The position numbers were made by a program, and so were the translations under genes. DNA of 10,631 bases from an uncultured Bacillota bacterium (GTDB taxonomy: Bacteria > Bacillota > Clostridia > Peptostreptococcales > Anaerovoracaceae). Each line of letters starts with the position of its first letter. Within the stretch, counting starts at the first letter, position 1. The stretch is from NCBI GenBank assembly GCA_946631075.1, contig CAMOZS010000045.1, positions 1 through 10,631 on the forward strand, written 5' to 3'. This document shows positions 7,478 to 10,631 of this stretch, in pieces. The notes under the pieces were generated by a model that did not search any database, had not been told where the DNA came from, and worked only from the letters and a program-made list of their open reading frames with translations.

Positions 7478-8413
7478 TTAACCTTCCGTAAACAGCGGTG
7501 TGGAATAATACCGGTCGCCGCTGTCCGGCAGGAGGGCTACGATCACCTTGCCCTTGTTCTCGGGCTTCCTGGCGTATTCGATCCCCGCGTGCAGAGCCGC
7601 TCCGGAGGAAATCCCGACAGAGATTCCTTCCTTCTTGGCCAGATATCTGGCGGCCTTGAAGGCGTCTTCGTTGGTCGCCCGGAAGATCTCATCGTAGACG
7701 TCAGTGTTCAGTACATCCGGAACGAATCCTGCTCCGATGCCCTGGATCTTATGGACACCAGGCTTGCCCTCGGAGAGGACCGGCGAGTCATCCGGCTCAA
7801 GAGCGACGACCTTCACTTCCGGATTCTGTTCCTTCAGGTACTCACCGGTCCCGGTCACTGTGCCGCCGGTGCCGACGCCGGAAATGAATATGTCTACTTT
7901 CCCGTCCGTATCCTTCCAGATCTCCGGTCCGGTCGTTGCCTTGTGGATAGCCGGATTGGCCGGATTGACGAACTGGCCCGGGATGAAGCCGCCGGGGATC
8001 TCATCGGCCAGCTCATCAGCCTTTGCGATAGCTCCCTTCATGCCCTTGGCTCCCTCGGTCAGAACGATCTCGGCGCCGTAAGCCTTCAGGATATTTCTTC
8101 TCTCCACGCTCATGGTTTCCGGCATGGTCAGGATGGCCCGGTAGCCCTTCGCCGCTGCGATGGCCGCCAGACCGATCCCGGTATTGCCGGAGGTAGGTTC
8201 GATGATGACGGAGCCTTCCTTGAGAAGTCCCTTATCCTCCGCATCTTCGATCATGGATTTGGCTATTCTGTCCTTGACGCTGCCGGCCGGATTGAAGTAT
8301 TCCAGCTTCAGCAGCAGGGTAGCTTCCAGGTTCAGGTCTTTTTCGATGTTGATCGCTTCGACCAGCGGTGTGTTTCCGATCAGTTCCAGTGTTCCTTTAT
8401 AGATATTTCCCAT
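7478..8413 (-). CDS. cysK: Cysteine synthase (O-acetylserine sulfhydrylase)
   Basis: This 311-residue PLP enzyme makes cysteine from O-acetylserine and sulfide in the cytoplasm. The length and motifs are those of CysK-type beta-family enzymes. ELIGNTPLV is at the N-terminus, the Schiff-base Lys is in NPAGSVKDR (Lys47), and the substrate loop TSGNTG is at 74-79. The phosphate-binding glycine loop GVGTGGTVTGTG is at 179-190, the SSGAA segment holds the Ser facing the PLP ring nitrogen, and LLPDSGDRYYSTPLF sits near the end. No CBS regulatory domain is attached. It starts 38 nt after metY with an AGAAGGT site and is the last gene before the hairpin terminator, so it should share the metY promoter and leader. 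Cystathionine beta-synthase or O-phosphoserine-type variants are less likely given the CysK-like C-terminus. Confidence 0.96.
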   Translation of the reverse strand: MGNIYKGTLELIGNTPLVEAINIEKDLNLEATLLLKLEYFNPAGSVKDRIAKSMIEDAEDKGLLKEGSVIIEPTSGNTGIGLAAIAAAKGYRAILTMPETMSVERRNILKAYGAEIVLTEGAKGMKGAIAKADELADEIPGGFIPGQFVNPANPAIHKATTGPEIWKDTDGKVDIFISGVGTGGTVTGTGEYLKEQNPEVKVVALEPDDSPVLSEGKPGVHKIQGIGAGFVPDVLNTDVYDEIFRATNEDAFKAARYLAKKEGISVGISSGAALHAGIEYARKPENKGKVIVALLPDSGDRYYSTPLFTEG

Positions 8414-8451
8414 GTTATTACCTTCTTTCTTTAATAATCACATTATTTGAT

Positions 8452-9735
8452 TTATTTGATGGCCGCGAAGCCCTTTTCCAGGTCCGCGATGATATCGTCG
8501 ATGTGTTCTGTACCTATGGACAGGCGGATGGTGCTCTGGGTGATCCCCTGATCCAGAAGTTCCTCCTCGGTCAGCTGGGAATGGGTCGTTGTGGCCGGAT
8601 GGATGACCAGGCTCTTGACATCCGCGACATTGGCCAGCAGGGAGAAGATCTCCAGATGGTCGATGAAATTCCAGGCTTCCTCCTTGCCTCCCTTGATCTC
8701 GAAGGTGAAGATGGATGCTCCCCCGTTCGGGAAATATCTCTCATACAGCTCGTGGTCCGGATGGTCCGGAAGAGAGGGATGGTTGACCTTAGCCACCTGA
8801 GGATGATTGTTCAGGTACTCTACTACCTTCTTCGCGTTCTCCGCGTGTCTCTCAAGCCGCAGGGACAGGGTCTCCACCCCCTGCAAAAGCAGGAAAGCGC
8901 TGAGCGGAGCAAGGGTGGCTCCGGTATCCCTGAGCAGGATGGCCCGGATGTAGGTCACAAAGGCTGCCGGACCGACGGCATCGTAGAAGGATATGCCATG
9001 ATAGCTGGGATTGGGATCCGCTATATGGGGGTACTTGCCGCTGGCTTTCCAGTCGAACCTGCCCGATTCTACGATGATGCCGCCCAGCGTGGTGCCGTGG
9101 CCGCCGATGAACTTGGTCGCTGAATGAACGACGATGTCAGCTCCGTGTTCGATCGGTCGGATCAGGTAAGGTGTTCCGAAGGTATTGTCGATGACCAGCG
9201 GCAGTCCGTGCCTGTGGGCGATCCCGGCGATCGCTTCGATGTCCGGGATGTCGCTGTTGGGATTGCCCAGGGTCTCCAGGAAAACGGCCCTTGTGTCATC
9301 CTGGATGGCCGCTTCAACTTCCTGAAGATCATGAGCATCCACGAAGGAGGTTGTAATGCCGTACTGCGGCAGTGTATGTTCCAGCAGGTTGAATGTCCCG
9401 CCGTAGATCGTCTTCTGGGCTACGATATGACCGCCTCCCGCGGCCAGAGCCTCTATGGTGTAGGTGATGGCAGCCGCGCCGGAAGCCAGCGCAAGTCCCG
9501 CGCTTCCGCCCTCCAGCGCTGCCACTCTATCTTCCAGTACCCCCTGTGTCGAGTTGGTCAGACGCCCGTAGATGTTTCCCGGATCGGCCAGACCGAACCG
9601 GTCCGCCGCGTGCTGGCTGTTATGAAAAACATATGACGTCGTCTGATAGATGGGAACGGCTCTGGCGTCGGTGGCCGGATCCGCCTGTTCCTGTCCTTTA
9701 TGTATCTGCAGTGTTTCAAATCTGTATTCGCTCAT
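8452..9735 (-). CDS. metY: O-acetylhomoserine sulfhydrylase (aminocarboxypropyltransferase)
   Basis: This 427-residue Cys/Met-metabolism PLP enzyme converts O-acetylhomoserine and sulfide to homocysteine, the direct sulfhydrylation route to methionine. It opens with RFETLQIHKGQEQADPATDA and has YGRLTNST, a SGAAAI segment for PLP phosphate, VIDNTFGTPYLIRP, and the PLP lysine in SATKFIGGHG (Lys208). The length of about 427 residues is typical of MetY and longer than cystathionine gamma-synthase or beta-lyase. The start at 9735 is chosen because an AAGGAG site (9744-9750) lies 8-9 nt upstream and family proteins begin with this MSEYRFETLQ-like sequence. An in-frame TTG at 9795 and ATG at 9765 lack ribosome binding sites and fall in the RNA hairpin region. 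It is the first enzyme gene behind the Cys-rich leader peptide and is co-directional with cysK. Confidence 0.94.
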   Translation of the reverse strand: MSEYRFETLQIHKGQEQADPATDARAVPIYQTTSYVFHNSQHAADRFGLADPGNIYGRLTNSTQGVLEDRVAALEGGSAGLALASGAAAITYTIEALAAGGGHIVAQKTIYGGTFNLLEHTLPQYGITTSFVDAHDLQEVEAAIQDDTRAVFLETLGNPNSDIPDIEAIAGIAHRHGLPLVIDNTFGTPYLIRPIEHGADIVVHSATKFIGGHGTTLGGIIVESGRFDWKASGKYPHIADPNPSYHGISFYDAVGPAAFVTYIRAILLRDTGATLAPLSAFLLLQGVETLSLRLERHAENAKKVVEYLNNHPQVAKVNHPSLPDHPDHELYERYFPNGGASIFTFEIKGGKEEAWNFIDHLEIFSLLANVADVKSLVIHPATTTHSQLTEEELLDQGITQSTIRLSIGTEHIDDIIADLEKGFAAIK

Positions 9736-9743
9736 TCGTGTGT

Positions 9744-9750
9744 TCTCCTT
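9744..9750 (-). promoter_or_regulatory. Ribosome binding site fixing the metY start
   Basis: AAGGAGA on the minus strand lies 8 nt before the ATG at 9735. It is the only good Shine-Dalgarno sequence near the three possible in-frame starts (9795 TTG, 9765 ATG, 9735 ATG). It sits about 15 nt after the last RNA hairpin arm, so folding of the leader could affect its accessibility. Confidence 0.8.
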
Positions 9751-9764
9751 CTTTGTATAAATCA

Positions 9765-9868
9765 TGCCCGGTAACTTATGGATTCTCCCGGGCAAATGAC
9801 TTTCCTGTATCAGGCGGCAGCCATACTACATGCCCGGGAGCAAAGCATTCGACAACAACACATGGCTG
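9765..9868 (-). promoter_or_regulatory. Putative attenuator: competing RNA pairings in the metY leader
   Basis: Several exact complementary segments overlap the leader ORF and the gap to metY. CAGCCAT (9862-9868) can pair with ATGGCTG (9818-9824), enclosing the Cys codons. Arm A, CTCCCGGGCA (9831-9840, leader codons 20-23), is a perfect 10-bp complement of arm B, TGCCCGGGAG (9785-9794). The first seven bases of B also pair with arm C, CCGGGCA (9765-9771). A:B and B:C cannot coexist. A ribosome held at the TGT codons (9852-9860) would disrupt the outer stem and leave A largely free. A ribosome reaching the stop at 9810 would cover A and favour B:C. No U-run follows C, so control may be translational or Rho-linked rather than by intrinsic termination. 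Confidence 0.6.
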
Positions 9869-9899
9869 TATTGATCGGATCGAAATATCTTTTGCTCAT
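9810..9899 (-). CDS. Polycysteine leader peptide (29 aa) upstream of metY-cysK
   Basis: This short reading frame encodes 29 residues beginning MSKRYFDPINTAM, followed by CCC, RMLCSRACSMAAA and a TGA stop. A perfect AGGAGG site (9908-9913) sits 8 nt before the ATG, better than many enzyme genes in the window. Three consecutive TGT codons encode Cys14-16, with further Cys at 20 and 24, so 5 of 29 residues are Cys. It lies wholly within the metY leader, about 45 nt after the predicted transcription start, and ends 74 nt before metY. It is neither a signal peptide nor a membrane segment. The content and position fit a cysteine-sensing upstream ORF: low Cys-tRNA would stall the ribosome at the TGT run and alter downstream RNA folding. 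Polycysteine leader ORFs that act this way are known from mycobacteria. The function here is inferred. Confidence 0.8.
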   Translation of the reverse strand: MSKRYFDPINTAMCCCRMLCSRACSMAAA

Positions 9900-9949
9900 G
9901 ATCTGCGCCTCCTTTTCTTAAGATCGTCCTCTCTCGTTCGGACAATGGT

Positions 9950-9978
9950 ATATTAGCACTACTTACCTACTGTGTCAA
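9950..9978 (-). promoter_or_regulatory. Promoter of the leader-metY-cysK operon
   Basis: On the minus strand a perfect -35 TTGACA (9973-9978), a 17-nt spacer and a -10 TAATAT (9950-9955, four of six consensus bases) make a strong sigma-A-type promoter. The predicted start near 9943 gives a leader of about 200 nt before metY, containing the Cys-rich ORF. The -35 lies inside an inverted-repeat operator. Confidence 0.85.
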
Positions 9979-9983
9979 TAGGT
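9965..9983. promoter_or_regulatory. Operator candidate 1 (ACCTA...TAGGT) over the metY -35 box
   Basis: ACCTACTGTGTCAATAGGT is a 19-nt imperfect palindrome with 5-bp perfect outer arms and 7 of 9 possible base pairs matching. It covers the -35 box of the metY promoter, the position expected for repression. The likely binder is the Rrf2-family protein encoded next door, by analogy with CymR control of cysteine genes in Bacillus and Staphylococcus. Confidence 0.6.
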
Positions 9984-9997
9984 TTATAAAAAATATT

Positions 9998-10027
9998 TTG
10001 ATTTACCTACCCATCCTGCAGTATAAT
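9998..10027 (+). promoter_or_regulatory. Promoter of the Rrf2 regulator gene
   Basis: TTGATT (9998-10003), an 18-nt spacer and a perfect TATAAT -10 (10022-10027) lie on the plus strand upstream of the regulator. The two divergent -35 boxes are about 20 nt apart. The predicted start near 10034 gives a short untranslated leader of about 20 nt, so the regulator has no counterpart of the metY attenuator. Confidence 0.75.
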
Positions 10028-10031
10028 AGGT
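10005..10031. promoter_or_regulatory. Operator candidate 2 (ACCTA...TAGGT) over the regulator promoter
   Basis: The same half-sites as operator 1, ACCTA (10005-10009) and TAGGT (10027-10031), flank the spacer and -10 of the regulator promoter, but here the overall span is 27 nt rather than 19. The 8-mer TTACCTAC is repeated exactly 40 nt apart (9963-9970 and 10003-10010). The placement suggests autoregulation. The different spacing weakens the case that both are the same kind of site. Confidence 0.45.
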
Positions 10032-10052
10032 CAAAAGAAAGGTGGTGACGAT

Positions 10053-10484
10053 ATGATCTCAACGAAAGGACGTTACGCTCTCCGCGTCATGATCGATCTT
10101 GCGGAGCACCGGAGCGGCAGCTACATCCCCCTGAAGGACATTGCCGCCAGACAGGAAATATCCAAGAAGTATCTGGAGATCATCGTGAAGACGATGGTGG
10201 AAGGCGGCCTGATCAAAGGCGCCAGCGGCAAGGGCGGCGGCTATCAGCTGGTCCGGGAGCCGGAGAACTACTCTGTCGGCGAGATCCTGGAACTGATGGA
10301 GGGCACTCTCTCCTCGGTTGCCTGCCTGGCCGATCCAAACTATATCTGTACCAGGGAAAACATCTGCCAGACCCTTCCCATGTGGCGGGAGTACGATCAG
10401 ATGGTCCGGGATTTCTTTTACAATAAAAAACTGAGCGACCTCCTCTCTTATCCGGAAGGCCGCCCATCTGATTATCAGATCTAG
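10053..10484 (+). CDS. Rrf2-family transcriptional regulator (CymR/IscR-like) with three cysteines
   Basis: The 143-residue protein begins with the classic Rrf2 winged-helix sequence (MISTKGRYALRVMIDLAEH). A recognition-helix region follows (IAARQEISKKYLEIIVKTM) and then the wing GASGKGGGYQLVREP (57-70). The C-terminal part carries Cys91, Cys99 and Cys105 (C-X7-C-X5-C), close to the C-X5-C-X5-C iron-sulfur ligand set of IscR. B. subtilis CymR lacks such a set. The ATG at 10053 has an AAAGGTGG site 7 nt upstream. It is divergent from metY-cysK and shares a promoter region containing two ACCTA...TAGGT repeats. The expected role is repression of the sulfur operon and of itself, with the signal being cysteine supply (directly or through a partner such as cysteine synthase) or an Fe-S cluster. 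An IscR-type role in Fe-S biogenesis is the alternative, but no isc or suf gene is next to it. Confidence 0.88.
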   Translation: MISTKGRYALRVMIDLAEHRSGSYIPLKDIAARQEISKKYLEIIVKTMVEGGLIKGASGKGGGYQLVREPENYSVGEILELMEGTLSSVACLADPNYICTRENICQTLPMWREYDQMVRDFFYNKKLSDLLSYPEGRPSDYQI

Positions 10485-10494
10485 TGATTTCTCG

Positions 10495-10631
10495 TTAAAG
10501 CTCTGCGAAAGCGGACAGGAGCGGTGTCATATCGTAGTCTTCTTCATGGAATTCATTATCGTGAACGGTACCCTCAAAGAGCTTCCTGCCCTGCCGGAAT
10601 GCAAGCAAACGGTTCATGGGCACCGGCTCCC
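10495..10631 (-). CDS. 3' end of an unidentified minus-strand gene
   Basis: An open frame enters from the right edge and runs 44 codons to a TAA at 10495-10497. It includes PVPMNRLLAFRQGRKLFEG and ends with TPLLSAFAEL. The other two minus frames are closed by stops, and the composition looks coding (acidic HEEDYDMTP stretch, no low complexity). I do not recognise the family. The gene is convergent with the Rrf2 regulator, leaving only 10 nt between their stop codons and no visible terminator. An internal ATG at about residue 5 is unlikely to be the start, because the frame is open to the edge. Confidence 0.55.
   Translation of the reverse strand, partial: EPVPMNRLLAFRQGRKLFEGTVHDNEFHEEDYDMTPLLSAFAEL

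Noticed and set aside
9765..9794. B:C hairpin as an intrinsic terminator
   Set aside because: The stem is only 7 bp with a loop of about 16 nt and is followed by ATGATTTATAC rather than a U-run.
9736..9795. N-terminal extension of metY from a TTG at 9795 or ATG at 9765
   Set aside because: Neither has a ribosome binding site, the extra residues do not look like MetY, and the region forms the leader RNA pairing arms. The ATG at 9735 has AAGGAG and the family N-terminus.
9735..9943. SAM (S-box) riboswitch or T-box in the metY leader
   Set aside because: I could not find the conserved S-box core or a T-box sequence, and much of the leader is occupied by the Cys-rich ORF with its own ribosome binding site.
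1..10631. Mobile element, phage, CRISPR or defence system
   Set aside because: No transposase, integrase, att-like repeats, spaced direct repeats or toxin-antitoxin pair was seen. The MoxR/VWA pair can occur in defence loci, but here its neighbours are metabolic.

Overview
The window looks like chromosomal DNA from a GC-rich member of the Clostridia (Bacillota). This rests on the Gram-positive style lipoprotein signal and metal-binding lipoprotein, strong AGGAGG-type ribosome binding sites, the Rrf2 regulator next to sulfur-assimilation genes, and a MoxR/VWA pair whose N-terminal domain resembles DUF6273 proteins of Clostridia. No database search was possible, so family and genus are left open. 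No rRNA, tRNA, CRISPR array, transposase or phage gene was seen.

Layout, from right to left, because nearly everything reads on the minus strand. At 10495-10631 is the 3' end of an unidentified minus-strand gene. It converges on a plus-strand Rrf2-family regulator (10053-10484). A 9950-10031 control region separates the regulator from a divergent sulfur operon. It holds back-to-back sigma-A-type promoters, each overlapped by an ACCTA...TAGGT inverted repeat. The minus transcript begins with a leader of about 200 nt that encodes a previously untracked 29-residue peptide (9810-9899) with three consecutive Cys codons and five Cys in all. Mutually exclusive RNA pairings follow it. Then come O-acetylhomoserine sulfhydrylase (metY, 8452-9735), cysteine synthase (cysK, 7478-8413) and a strong hairpin terminator (7421-7449). 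Both enzymes fix sulfide, into homocysteine and cysteine respectively. The Cys-rich leader and the neighbouring Rrf2 protein suggest two layers of control by sulfur or cysteine status.

Downstream is a DJ-1/PfpI protein (6827-7369), then four tightly packed genes: a condensed CoA-acyltransferase/E2-like protein whose active-site His is replaced by Glu (5888-6763), an acyl-CoA ligase (4119-5873), a MoxR AAA+ ATPase with a DUF6273-like N-terminal domain (2342-4117) and a metallopeptidase-like/VWA protein (1065-2345). Gaps between the four are 14 nt, 1 nt and a 4-nt ATGA overlap, so they are probably co-transcribed and partly translationally coupled. The AAA+/VWA pair is a typical chaperone-like remodelling pair, but its client cannot be read from the sequence.

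At the left edge a zinc/manganese-type ABC transporter binding lipoprotein (1-975) has its own promoter just after the VWA gene. Its permease and ATPase genes, if linked, lie outside the window.

The most novel item is the polycysteine leader peptide with its overlapping RNA structures upstream of metY-cysK, which looks like a cysteine-responsive attenuator.
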